NCBI GenBank assembly: GCA_903893865.1 | Contig: CAITNU010000073.1 | Span: 1-37,229, forward strand | Direction of reading: 5' to 3' | DNA length: 37,229 nt | Source: an uncultured Microcaldota archaeon | Lineage (GTDB): Archaea > Micrarchaeota > Micrarchaeia > Norongarragalinales > Norongarragalinaceae | Shown here: in pieces, positions 26,367 to 34,229 of the stretch | Position numbering within the stretch: position 1 is the first letter of the stretch | Layout of the letters: each line of letters opens with the position of its first letter | Translations under genes and position numbers: made by a program | The notes under the pieces: generated by a model | Seen by the model: the letters and a program-made list of their open reading frames with translations, nothing else | Databases searched by the model: none | Told to the model about the DNA's origin: nothing

Positions 26367-26381
26367 ATATTTAAACAAGTG
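26367..26381 (-). promoter_or_regulatory. Shared-type surface promoter (971-residue protein)
   Basis: The minus strand reads CACTTGTTTAAATAT, followed by TACTAGCGCATATTGTC, closely matching the promoter at 23163-23176. The predicted start is near 26345, with a leader of about 120 nt in which TTTTCGAACCG occurs twice. Confidence 0.6.
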
Positions 26382-26387
26382 CGGACG

Positions 26388-26412
26388 AGAGAAAAAAAAG
26401 GAAAAAAGCGCG
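26388..26412 (-). terminator. T-rich terminator after 842-residue protein gene
   Basis: The minus strand reads CGCTTTTTTCCTTTTTTTTC, starting about 30 nt after the TAG stop at 26444 and next to the following promoter. Confidence 0.55.
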
Positions 26413-26443
26413 CGCTTTCAACGCTTTTCTTTTTTCAACGCGC

Positions 26444-28972
26444 CTACCTTTTCTTTTTGTAGCGTGCGAGGTAAACGAAGACACCTAACGCTGCGAGCAC
26501 GACGAAGATTAACGGCACGTCAGGGAATTGCGATGGCGGGTTGGGCAAAACGGTGAAACGGCACCACGACGACAAGGGGCCTACGGCTGGGTCTCGGGGA
26601 TACGCGACTAAATCCACAGCATAAATTCCTTTATCGGGAGTTTCGACCTTGAAGACGTTGTTGCCATCTACGCAGCCGGGTTGGGGCTCTATGTTAAGCA
26701 CGCTCCATTTTCCATCCGGCGTGGTCAGGTTGAACTGCCAGTCGTCAACGTTCGGAGGAATCAGGCACTCTGGCGTCCCGTTCACTACGAGGTAACCAGT
26801 GACGTTCGTAGTCGAGCCGAGAACAAGGCTCTTAGGACAAATCGCGCTCAAGAAAGATTCGTCTGGCGGGTAAGAAGACGGCGTTGGCGGCACCGACGGC
26901 AAAACGCTAGGCAAAACAGAAGGCAGAATACTTGGACTGGGGCTGGGGGAAGGCGAAGAAGAAGGACTAGACGAAGGTGAAGGAGAAGGCGATGGGGAAG
27001 GAACTTGAGAAGAAGAAAGCAGTGGCGCGAAAACGCTGCCAAACTGCGTTATGTTCGCGTAAACATAGTTGTCCGCCGCGTTTACGCCGTGCGAACTGCT
27101 GAAGGACGCAGGGTCCGTGTTCCAAGCGCCGTTGTTGCGGGCAACGAATAGCGTGTTTTCGTCTCCGCCGTGCAAGTCTGAATCCGAGTAACTAAAGTTC
27201 AAAAACAACCAGGCATCATCCGAAAGAGGCAGTGCGTCAACGTATTTCGAAATGTTCGAGTAATCAGGCGGATCGTCTGGCGGATTGGAAACAGCGTTCA
27301 AGCCTATCGCGCCGTAATTCGTAAAATTGGTTTTCGTCGAGTAAAACCATTCGTCAACGAAGGTGTTGTTTGACGCCGCGCGGTCTATTAGAACGTCATA
27401 AGCGTCATAGGCGCCGTTAACACTGTTTCCGCTCGCGTTATTGCCAATAAAAATATTGTTTGACCCACCGTTAAGGTATGGATCTGATCCTTCATACAAC
27501 CAAAAACCCCCGTAGTTGCGAGTTACCGAATTGTTTTCGAAAACCGTGTCGTTTATCCAAGTTACTACGCCTGTGCCCGTTCCTCCTTTGCCTTCGGAAG
27601 GATTGTTGGGAATCATTTGGTTCAATCTACGCCGCACACCCATGTCCGACGTGCCGAAGCCGGATTCCGTGATTGAGTTGTTGACGAATTCGCCTCCTTC
27701 TCCTTGGTAGAGCCAGAGACCGTAAACAAAACAACTTCGAAACGTATTATTTGATACCAGCCAGTCGCGACCGCCAAAAGTGAGAAAACCAACTGGCGCG
27801 TTCTCGACCGCGTTGTTGGAAAAAGTATTCGTAGAACCCAAAACATAGAACGCCGCGACAGCGGAATTGTTGACCATGTTGTTTGAAAAAAGGTTGTTAG
27901 GCGAATAAACCAGGAAATCAATATTGGTATTGTTTTCAGCGGTATTGCGCGAAAAATTGCTTTCCTCGCTTTCAACGAAGAAACCGTTGTTGTTGCCTAT
28001 CGCCGTATTGTTAACGAAAACCGAAGAGTCTCCCCAGCTGTCGAAACCGACATTGCAGCCTGTAGCGGTATTGTTTTCTACCAGCGCATTAACGCCATTG
28101 ACGGCTAAACCAGCGGTGCCAGTCGAGTTAGAAACCATATTGTTAGCAACACTAGTATACGCGCCGCCCACGCTGATACCCGGCATATTTGATGCTCCGT
28201 CGACAATATTGTTGAAAACTTTATTGAATGCACCGCCAGTCATAATGCCGCCGTGCGGGCTATTGCTTACGTTATTGTAGCTGACGTTGTTATAGTCACC
28301 AGCAATGAAGAAACCAGAATCTGATTCTCGCACTTCGTTGAACGCGATAATCGAATTTGAACCAAAAAGCTCTACTGCTGGATAGTTGTGCAAGCAGGAG
28401 GCAAAAACGTTTCGTGTGATGCTAGAATGAGTGCAGCCGAAATAAGCTATGTCAATGCATCCGCTGTCGCCGCCAGCGTCGACTTCGAAATAATTGTCGG
28501 AAACAGAGCAGTAATCGCTTAAGGGCGCGTAGTGAATGAAAACGCCCCAGTCATTGCCGCCGGCTTCTGAAGTCAAAGTAAAAGAATTATTCGTTATATT
28601 CAGGTGCTCTACAGCAGCGTCACCAGCAACTCCAAATGAGCCAGCGCAATCTGTAGAATCACACACGATACGGCAGTTCTTTATCGCGATATTTTTCAGG
28701 CCACCGCTGTCCTTGTGCAAATAAACGCCTTTGCCGCTGCCGCCTCGCGCAAAATTAATATAGTAACCGCGACAGTCCAAAGCCACGCCGTCAGCTTTGA
28801 CGTAAAAACAATCACTATTGCTGCTAACGTTTTGAGTCAGGATATAGGTAGTGTGCGCCTCATCTAGATTGCCGCAAGCGCTGATAAAACGGTCGGACGC
28901 CGTCACCAAACCTGAAGCAAACAACAAAACCAATCCGGATAACGCCAAAACCAGCTTGACTTCACGCTTCAA
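26444..28972 (-). CDS. Beta-helix surface protein with sorting-signal anchor
   Basis: An 842-residue exported protein. A signal peptide (LVLALSGLVLLFASGLVTA) ends near residue 25. About 500 residues of right-handed parallel beta-helix follow, with dense Asn ladders such as NNTATGCNVGF and NNMVNNSAVAAFYV, NosD/PbH1 type. A small beta domain (about 570-650), a Pro/Ser linker (about 655-705), the four-Cys domain (FLSAIC, PEC, PGC, SWC) and FPDVPL with a helix and RYKKKR complete it. Cys-rich coils near 95-190 and many sequons suggest an oxidised, glycosylated exterior domain. The TTG at 28970-28972 is supported by GGTGAT about 6 nt upstream. Beta-helices of this kind often bind or cleave polysaccharide; no catalytic residues are assignable. 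Confidence 0.87.
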   Translation of the reverse strand: MKREVKLVLALSGLVLLFASGLVTASDRFISACGNLDEAHTTYILTQNVSSNSDCFYVKADGVALDCRGYYINFARGGSGKGVYLHKDSGGLKNIAIKNCRIVCDSTDCAGSFGVAGDAAVEHLNITNNSFTLTSEAGGNDWGVFIHYAPLSDYCSVSDNYFEVDAGGDSGCIDIAYFGCTHSSITRNVFASCLHNYPAVELFGSNSIIAFNEVRESDSGFFIAGDYNNVSYNNVSNSPHGGIMTGGAFNKVFNNIVDGASNMPGISVGGAYTSVANNMVSNSTGTAGLAVNGVNALVENNTATGCNVGFDSWGDSSVFVNNTAIGNNNGFFVESEESNFSRNTAENNTNIDFLVYSPNNLFSNNMVNNSAVAAFYVLGSTNTFSNNAVENAPVGFLTFGGRDWLVSNNTFRSCFVYGLWLYQGEGGEFVNNSITESGFGTSDMGVRRRLNQMIPNNPSEGKGGTGTGVVTWINDTVFENNSVTRNYGGFWLYEGSDPYLNGGSNNIFIGNNASGNSVNGAYDAYDVLIDRAASNNTFVDEWFYSTKTNFTNYGAIGLNAVSNPPDDPPDYSNISKYVDALPLSDDAWLFLNFSYSDSDLHGGDENTLFVARNNGAWNTDPASFSSSHGVNAADNYVYANITQFGSVFAPLLSSSQVPSPSPSPSPSSSPSSSPSPSPSPSILPSVLPSVLPSVPPTPSSYPPDESFLSAICPKSLVLGSTTNVTGYLVVNGTPECLIPPNVDDWQFNLTTPDGKWSVLNIEPQPGCVDGNNVFKVETPDKGIYAVDLVAYPRDPAVGPLSSWCRFTVLPNPPSQFPDVPLIFVVLAALGVFVYLARYKKKR
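26447..26539 (-). other. C-terminal sorting signal, 842-residue protein
   Basis: Encodes PPSQFPDVPL, a helix IFVVLAALGVFVYLA and RYKKKR, matching the other two anchored proteins. Confidence 0.7.
26881..27005 (-). repeat. Pro/Ser low-complexity linker in beta-helix surface protein
   Basis: Encodes runs of Pro-Ser and Ser-Ser with Leu-Pro-Ser-Val repeats. It is a longer version of the linker in the 971-residue protein, placed just before the shared four-Cys domain. Confidence 0.7.
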
Positions 28973-29041
28973 TTTACATCACCAATTTTTCTATTTCCTG
29001 TTCAAAAATGATGAAAAAACGCTTAAAGAGTATTCCGTTAC

Positions 29042-29057
29042 CATATTTAAACAAAGT
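29042..29057 (-). promoter_or_regulatory. Shared-type surface promoter (842-residue protein)
   Basis: The minus strand reads CACTTTGTTTAAATAT, the same box with one extra base compared with the two other anchored-protein genes. The predicted start is near 29020 and the leader about 48 nt. It lacks the TTTTCGAACCG leader element. Confidence 0.55.
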
Positions 29058-29138
29058 GAAAACAAGCGCTGCAAAGCTTGGCGGGTGTCCGCGTGATTTC
29101 GGAATTCTGAACGTAACGCGGAAAAACAGGAAAAACAA

Positions 29139-29149
29139 GTTATAAAAAC
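29139..29149 (+). promoter_or_regulatory. TATA box of HerA-like gene
   Basis: GTTATAAAAAC, predicting a start near 29168 and a leader of about 50 nt. It lies in the 247-nt divergent gap with the 842-residue protein gene. Confidence 0.4.
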
Positions 29150-29219
29150 AACGCTTTCGTTGCTTTCGTTGTGATTCATCGCGATTCGTTGCGGCAATAT
29201 TAGTTCAGACGAATTTGCT

Positions 29220-31097
29220 TTGCTTTACAGGCGATTGCTTTTGGTTGACGCAAAAAACTTGAATCCAAACGCTGCAAGCACTGCCGGCGCGGCTGGAGGC
29301 GGCGCTGACGCATTGCCTTTCGGGCCGTGGAAGATTCTTTACTCCGGCGTTTGGGCGGGACACAAGTCAAGCGTCTTTGTGAATCCAGAACGCGTGCTCG
29401 TTCTCCTCGTCAACGACGACGCGCCCGCAACCGGAGCTCTCGTGCTATTGAAAAAAACGTTCGTCCTCGACGGTGATTCGCGGGAACTCGTCGCGTTCCT
29501 GAACTCGCAGAAACGCTCGTTCAGCGTAATCGAAAAAATCGGTAGAGAAGGCAGAATCAAGTTCCTCGTCCTCGACGGCGAACCCACTTACGCGGCTAAC
29601 GCAACCCGCGATTTCGCGAATATTCTCCGCTCGCAATACCAGGCTTTGGGCGGCGTAAGCAAATCGCTGCTCGAAGTCGCCGAGTCTTACAAGACTGGCG
29701 TAACGGAACTCGCGAAAACTTCTTTTGATACTGCAGACATGCTGCTCGGCGACCCGTTGTTTCTTTTGGCGGCAAAACCCGACGCGAAGAGCACGGGCGC
29801 GGTGGGAGTCGAAGCCGCTCGCGCGCCGACTGCGGAAAAAGGAGCCGCCGACCGAGAGAAAAGCGATGAAAAACCGGAGCGGCTGGCGTTGTTGGGATTG
29901 AATTCCAACAGGGAACCGCTTGAAATCGATTTGAATTCTTTCCAGCGCGTTACCGTCGTTTCAAAAGACGCGAAGCAATCGAACCACTTGCTTCAAGTGA
30001 TTGCCGAGTCGACTTTATTGAACGGCGTCTCGTGCCTCGTTTTCGCTTCCAGCGACGCGCTGCGCGGAATAGGCGAAGCTGCTGAAAGCCGAGACGATTA
30101 CGATTATTTCCGAATGAACGGCGAGCCCCACGGTTTTCCGTTAAACGAATTCTCGCTTAATACGCTGAAAATCGATTTGGGTGCGATTGGGACTGACGAT
30201 TTCGTTGACGCGCTCGGGTTGCGCGACGCGGACTTCGCTGAAGTTATTCGCGCCGCGTTCGACGCCGCCGGCGGCAAAGCCCACGACTTAATCGCGCTCA
30301 CGCAAGCGCTGGAAAAAACGGACGCCGCGGTGTTTCCGCCGTCCAGCCGCGAGAAAGCGGTGCGCGTCATTCAGTGTCTCGAACGCGAATTCCCGCATTC
30401 TTTCGGCGAAAACAAGCCGCAGTTGTTCGAGAACGCGATTGCAGCGGCTCGCGACAAAAAACTGGCGGGCGTGCTGTGGCTCGACGCGGCGAACGTTCAA
30501 CCAATGCTCAAACAATTGCACTACTGCCAAGCTGCGGCGTTGGCGGAACGCGTTTTTTCTGCGAGCGCGAGCGCCGGAAGCGTTGGTTTCTTGTTCGTTT
30601 GCGATGAGGAAGCTGGTCAAATAGGCGAGGCTGCGAGGCGCGCGTTGGGGCGCGCGAGCGCTGCAGGCGTTGGATTCTGCGTGCGTTCGGAGTATTCAAG
30701 CGAAGCCAGCGGCATTCACGCTACGCTCAACTTCGAAATCCTCGGCGGGGACGCGTTCGCTTTGCGCGAGGGCGCTAAAACGAAATTCTCGGTTCGCCCC
30801 ACGTATTCGCGCAGCATCGACAAGGCCACGCGCATGGCAGGCAAGCCCGGCTTCTTCGCTTTGCCGGCGAAATTCGAGCAGCAGGTGACGCAACTCGAAC
30901 AAAAAGATGCGCCGAAGCAAAAGCAGGAACAGCAGCAAACGGAAAAGAAGACGTCGAGTGCTGTCAAGAATTTGTTTAGTGGATTGCGTTCCAGCGGCAA
31001 ACCAAGCGAAGCTAAGCCAAGCGCAGTCAAGCCGGCGGCGCAAGTCCAACCTGATAAAAAGACGAAAACCGTCGAGGAAGAAGAATTCATTCCCTGA
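29220..31097 (+). CDS. HerA/FtsK-like protein with degenerate Walker A
   Basis: A 625-residue cytoplasmic protein. I read it as a divergent HerA/DUF87-type ATPase. Residues 244-258 (VTVVSKDAKQSNHLL) occupy the Walker A position and are followed by a helix and GVSCLVFASSDALRG, but the GxxGxGK[ST] signature is lost. WLDAANVQP and LFVCDEE (Asp462, Glu463, Glu464) resemble the HerA Walker B region. ASAAGVGFCVRSE and KFSVRPTYSRS resemble its sensor and C-terminal parts. The last 90 residues are Lys/Gln/Pro-rich and probably disordered. The start is the TTG at 29220: an in-frame stop lies upstream at 29172 and no ATG is nearby, so a non-ATG start is required. It may be a structural partner or inactive paralogue of HerA. 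The family call is moderate. Confidence 0.72.
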   Translation: MLYRRLLLVDAKNLNPNAASTAGAAGGGADALPFGPWKILYSGVWAGHKSSVFVNPERVLVLLVNDDAPATGALVLLKKTFVLDGDSRELVAFLNSQKRSFSVIEKIGREGRIKFLVLDGEPTYAANATRDFANILRSQYQALGGVSKSLLEVAESYKTGVTELAKTSFDTADMLLGDPLFLLAAKPDAKSTGAVGVEAARAPTAEKGAADREKSDEKPERLALLGLNSNREPLEIDLNSFQRVTVVSKDAKQSNHLLQVIAESTLLNGVSCLVFASSDALRGIGEAAESRDDYDYFRMNGEPHGFPLNEFSLNTLKIDLGAIGTDDFVDALGLRDADFAEVIRAAFDAAGGKAHDLIALTQALEKTDAAVFPPSSREKAVRVIQCLEREFPHSFGENKPQLFENAIAAARDKKLAGVLWLDAANVQPMLKQLHYCQAAALAERVFSASASAGSVGFLFVCDEEAGQIGEAARRALGRASAAGVGFCVRSEYSSEASGIHATLNFEILGGDAFALREGAKTKFSVRPTYSRSIDKATRMAGKPGFFALPAKFEQQVTQLEQKDAPKQKQEQQQTEKKTSSAVKNLFSGLRSSGKPSEAKPSAVKPAAQVQPDKKTKTVEEEEFIP

Positions 31098-31160
31098 AAA
31101 CAGTTCTTGAAAAACATTTTTTCACTTAATTCACTCAAACGCCTTAAAACCGAAATAACA

Positions 31161-31180
31161 CTTAAATAACGTGGTGGGAG
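31161..31180 (+). promoter_or_regulatory. prs promoter and strong Shine-Dalgarno
   Basis: CTTAAATAAC (31161-31170) lies about 20-25 nt before the ATG, overlapping GGTGGGAG (31173-31180), which is 7 nt from the ATG. The arrangement allows a near-leaderless or a short-leader transcript. Confidence 0.5.
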
Positions 31181-31187
31181 CAAACCT

Positions 31188-32276
31188 ATGTTCAATCGCA
31201 AGCGCGGCAACGGCGTTACCGCTGCCGCTCGAGCCAAGCACTCCAAGCAGTTCAACCGCTATCGAAGCGCGTTCGTTTTACTCGTCTCATCCAGCCACGA
31301 GCGCCTCGGGCAACGATTGAAGAACGAGCTCGCGCGCCGCCGCGCTGAATTCGATGCGCCTGAAATCGAGCGCTCGGTTTTCGCCGACGGCGAAAATTAT
31401 TTGCGCGTAGACTGCGGCGAATGCGGGGAACGCGGTTTCAACGGAAAAACCGTTTACGTTTTGGGTGCAGTGCATTCCCAGTCCAGCGAACAAAAAAACC
31501 ATCTACTCGAAATGCTTTTGCTTCTCAGCGCCGCGAAAGCGAACGGCGCGAGCCGAGTGTGCGCGCTTCTCCCGTTTTACGCTTACGGACGGCAGGAACG
31601 CGTGAACAAACCCGGCGAGCCGTTGAGCGCGCTCGCGGTGCGCGACGCGTTGCTCGCCGCGGGCGCAGACGAAATCGTTGCGGTCGACGTGCACGCGCCG
31701 CACGCTGTTCACGGCGTGCGCAACCTGCTGCCCACGTGGCTTTTCGCGGAGCGGGCTCGCGAATTGCTCGGCTTGAGAACGCTTCTTCTTGAGAAAATCG
31801 CGGTTTTCGCTCCAGACAAGGGTTCTTACGACCGCGCCATCGCGCTCGCGAAATTGCTCAAGTCGAGGCACGGCCCTGCGCGAGTCGCTTGGGCTGAAAA
31901 ACAGCGTCCCGAGCACGACAAGTCGTTCATCGCGGCGTTTCACGGGGAAGTGGACGGATTCGACGTCGTGACTTGGGACGACATTGCGAGCACGCTCGGA
32001 ACGCTCTCGCACGGCGTCAAGCACTTGAAGGAGCTCGGCGCGAAGCGCGTTTTCGTTTTCGCTACTCACGGCGTGCTCGTTGGGAAAGCGTGGAAGCGGC
32101 TCGGCGAGTCGCGGCTCGAGAAATTCATTATCAGCGATTCGATTCCGCTCGAGCATAGGGCGCTCTCGCTCGAAGATTCCGAAGTGCTGCGGCGCCTGGC
32201 GCGCTCGCGACGCATAGAAGTCGTTTCGCTCGCGCCGCTGCTCGCTGACTTCATCGAAGCGGATCTCGCGAAGTAA
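31188..32276 (+). CDS. prs: Ribose-phosphate pyrophosphokinase (PRPP synthetase)
   Basis: Makes PRPP from ribose-5-phosphate and ATP for nucleotide, His and Trp synthesis; cytoplasmic. Motifs: FADGEN in the N-terminal half, LPFYAYGRQER (the family's PYxxYxRQDR region), VDVHAPH (Mg/ATP site), KQRPEHD (flexible loop, KxR pattern) and WDDIASTLGTL at the position of the ribose-phosphate-binding DDxxxTGGT. THGVLVG follows. WDDIASTLGT departs from consensus (TLGT for TGGT), and a basic 28-residue N-terminal extension is present, so this is a divergent member of 362 residues. The start is well supported by GGTGGGAG 7 nt before the ATG. It provides substrate for the phosphoribosyltransferase at 8559-9047. 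Confidence 0.9.
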   Translation: MFNRKRGNGVTAAARAKHSKQFNRYRSAFVLLVSSSHERLGQRLKNELARRRAEFDAPEIERSVFADGENYLRVDCGECGERGFNGKTVYVLGAVHSQSSEQKNHLLEMLLLLSAAKANGASRVCALLPFYAYGRQERVNKPGEPLSALAVRDALLAAGADEIVAVDVHAPHAVHGVRNLLPTWLFAERARELLGLRTLLLEKIAVFAPDKGSYDRAIALAKLLKSRHGPARVAWAEKQRPEHDKSFIAAFHGEVDGFDVVTWDDIASTLGTLSHGVKHLKELGAKRVFVFATHGVLVGKAWKRLGESRLEKFIISDSIPLEHRALSLEDSEVLRRLARSRRIEVVSLAPLLADFIEADLAK

Positions 32277-32280
32277 ACGC

Positions 32281-32289
32281 TTTTTAATT
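32281..32289 (+). promoter_or_regulatory. TATA-like box, possible leaderless promoter
   Basis: TTTTTAATT lies 21-29 nt before the ATG at 32310, the distance expected for a leaderless transcript. The gene has no Shine-Dalgarno, which agrees. Confidence 0.35.
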
Positions 32290-32309
32290 CCGAAGAGCAT
32301 GGTTTATTC

Positions 32310-32798
32310 ATGGCTACACGATTATTGATCCGTCGCACCGAAATTTCCGGGCTAAGCGACGCGTTGAAGGTATACAAAAAGAAAACGCGGACTGCTTCCC
32401 TCGGTAAGTACTTTGAAAGCGTTGTTCTTCCAAACCACGAATTTGAAGAAAAAACCGGTAAAAGCGTTTTAAGGACGGTTTCGCTTCACACGCTCAAAAA
32501 AAATCATTTCAACGAACTGGTTGGAAAATTCAACGTGGATTCAAGCGTTTTAAGCCGCTTGCACGTTGGGCAAACCGTCGGGGAACCGGATGTTTACATG
32601 ATGACGTTGCGGTTGACGCCGAAACAATTGAAGACCGCTTTTCAGAAAGCCGCTTTAAAGAAAATGGGTTTGGCGGAAAAAGATTTTAAACTCGTTTACA
32701 ATTCCGGCGGCATAGCCAACGTGCACACTGTTTTCACCAAGAATCCCAAAGCTGCTGCGTTGATGCTCGCTTACTTGCACTCGCGCTTTCCCGCATGA
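32310..32798 (+). CDS. Basic protein of unknown function
   Basis: Not recognised. The 162-residue soluble protein has no signal peptide or membrane segment and is rich in Lys (isoelectric point clearly basic), with VYKKKTRTASLGKYF near the start and LRLTPKQLKTAFQKAALKKMG in the second half. It could be nucleic-acid-binding, but that rests on charge only. Codon use is more A/T-ending than that of prs or EndoQ, which flank it. The ATG has a TATA box 21-29 nt upstream and no ribosome site, so it is probably leaderless. Confidence 0.7.
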   Translation: MATRLLIRRTEISGLSDALKVYKKKTRTASLGKYFESVVLPNHEFEEKTGKSVLRTVSLHTLKKNHFNELVGKFNVDSSVLSRLHVGQTVGEPDVYMMTLRLTPKQLKTAFQKAALKKMGLAEKDFKLVYNSGGIANVHTVFTKNPKAAALMLAYLHSRFPA

Positions 32799-32829
32799 AA
32801 AAACTGGCAAGCAAAAAACGCTGCCGCTC

Positions 32830-32839
32830 GAATAAATAC
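32830..32839 (+). promoter_or_regulatory. Possible EndoQ TATA box
   Basis: GAATAAATAC lies about 30-40 nt before the ATG at 32870, so transcription would begin just ahead of it. It supports the shorter EndoQ start. Confidence 0.35.
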
Positions 32840-32869
32840 TTTCAAAAACCCCGCCGCGCTAAAGCACGC

Positions 32870-34174
32870 ATGCTTTACTACGCCGATTTGCACATTCATT
32901 CTCACTATTCGCGCGCAGTCTCCCCGAAAATGAACCTTGAAGAACTCGCTCAAGCCGCGCGAGTGAAAGGATTGCGCATTCTCGGGACGGGTGATTTCTC
33001 GCACCCGTCGTGGTACTCGGAACTCAAAACGAAGTTGACATCAAGCGACTACGAGGGTTTCTACATTTTGAAGAGCGAGGAGAACAGGCGCGAGAGTGAC
33101 GCTACGCTGTTCATGGTAACGAACGAAGTCGCCACGTTTTACTCAACTCCGAAGGGAGTCAAGAAAGTGCACCACGTCATTCACGTTCCGTCGCTCGAAG
33201 ACGCCGCGCTCGTCAACGACGTTTACGCGAAGTTCGGCTCGCTTTCAGCCGACGGCAGACCCATGTTCGGGAGCACGCCGCCAGCCGCGCTCGTTGAACG
33301 CACGCTCGCGGCTTGCGCCGACGCCGTCGTCGTGCCCGCTCACGCGTGGACTCCTTGGTTCGGGGTTTTCGGGAGCCAAAGCGGTTTCGACTCGCTCGAG
33401 GAAGCGTACGAGGATCAAGCGAAGCACGTGTTCGCGATTGAAACGGGGATGAGCAGCGACCCGGCGATGAATTGGCGGCTTTCAAAACTCGACAAGTACG
33501 CTTTAATGTCGAACAGCGATTCGCACTCGCCTTACCCGTGGCGCCTCGGCAGGGAATGCAACGCGTTCGAATTTCAGGAAAACGAATTGTCGTACAAAAA
33601 CTTGTTCAAAGCAGTCAAGGAAAAAAATGAGAAGCACTTCGCTTTCACCGTCGAAGTCGACCCCGCTTACGGAAAATACCATTACGACGGACACCGCGCG
33701 TGCGCGTTTTCGAGCTCGCCCGAGGAAACAAAGCGCTTGCGCGGCATCTGCCCCGTTTGTCGCAGACCACTCACCATCGGCGTGGAATATCGGGTGGAGC
33801 AGTTAGCCGACCGCCCCGTTGGCTTCAAGCCGCCTGGCGCGATTCCTTTTCGCGTCGTCCTCCCGTTGCACGAACTCCTCGCCGCGGCGTACGCGGCGCC
33901 CCTCGCTTCTAGGCGGGTGAACGAAGTCGGCGCGCGGCTCATTGCCGAGTGCGGTTCCGAACTGAGCATACTGTTGGATGCGGACAGAGAAAAACTCGGC
34001 CGCGTCGCGGACGACAAAATCGTTGAACTCGTGCTCGCTAACCGCGAAGGCGCGCTGCACGTCAAGCCGGGCTTCGACGGAGAGTACGGCGTGCTCGAGT
34101 TAACGAAAAAAGAGCGGGAGGAAGGCGTGGCTGCGGCGCGAAAGCAAAAGACGCTCGACGATTACGGGAAATGA
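32870..34174 (+). CDS. endoQ: Endonuclease Q (EndoQ)-like PHP-domain nuclease
   Basis: EndoQ, known from Thermococcales, nicks DNA 5' to deaminated bases (uracil, hypoxanthine, xanthine) and abasic sites to start repair. The PHP metal site is visible: DLHIHSHYS at residues 6-14, GTGDFSHP, and SNSDSHSPYPW. A zinc-type segment follows (GHRACAF, then ICPVCRRPL), and a C-terminal helical region. The last residues, QKTLDDYG, resemble a PCNA-interacting motif (Qxx[LIM]xx[FY][FY]) with the final aromatic missing. I start at the ATG at 32870 (434 residues) because ADLHIHS then begins at residue 5, as in the family. The ATG at 32795 would add 25 basic residues and overlap the previous gene by 4 nt (ATGA). 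Confidence 0.85.
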   Translation: MLYYADLHIHSHYSRAVSPKMNLEELAQAARVKGLRILGTGDFSHPSWYSELKTKLTSSDYEGFYILKSEENRRESDATLFMVTNEVATFYSTPKGVKKVHHVIHVPSLEDAALVNDVYAKFGSLSADGRPMFGSTPPAALVERTLAACADAVVVPAHAWTPWFGVFGSQSGFDSLEEAYEDQAKHVFAIETGMSSDPAMNWRLSKLDKYALMSNSDSHSPYPWRLGRECNAFEFQENELSYKNLFKAVKEKNEKHFAFTVEVDPAYGKYHYDGHRACAFSSSPEETKRLRGICPVCRRPLTIGVEYRVEQLADRPVGFKPPGAIPFRVVLPLHELLAAAYAAPLASRRVNEVGARLIAECGSELSILLDADREKLGRVADDKIVELVLANREGALHVKPGFDGEYGVLELTKKEREEGVAAARKQKTLDDYGK

Positions 34175-34212
34175 TGAGAACAACAGCGTTTGAGAAAAAC
34201 AAAAATTTTTTT

Positions 34213-34222
34213 GGGAGGGTGA
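34213..34222 (+). promoter_or_regulatory. Strong Shine-Dalgarno deciding a TTG start
   Basis: GGGAGGGTGA lies 7 nt before the TTG at 34230. It is one of the best ribosome sites in the window and sets the archaeosortase start. Confidence 0.7.
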
Positions 34223-34229
34223 ATCGGGT

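Noticed and set aside
25725-27005. Repetitive DNA in the two Pro/Ser linkers considered as tandem repeat or CRISPR-like
   Set aside because: Units are irregular, there are no spacers, and both lie in frame inside surface proteins where such linkers are common.
31503-32300. Minus-strand open frame of 265 codons opposite prs
   Set aside because: It is antisense to well-conserved PRPP synthetase motifs, with a charged low-complexity translation and no promoter.
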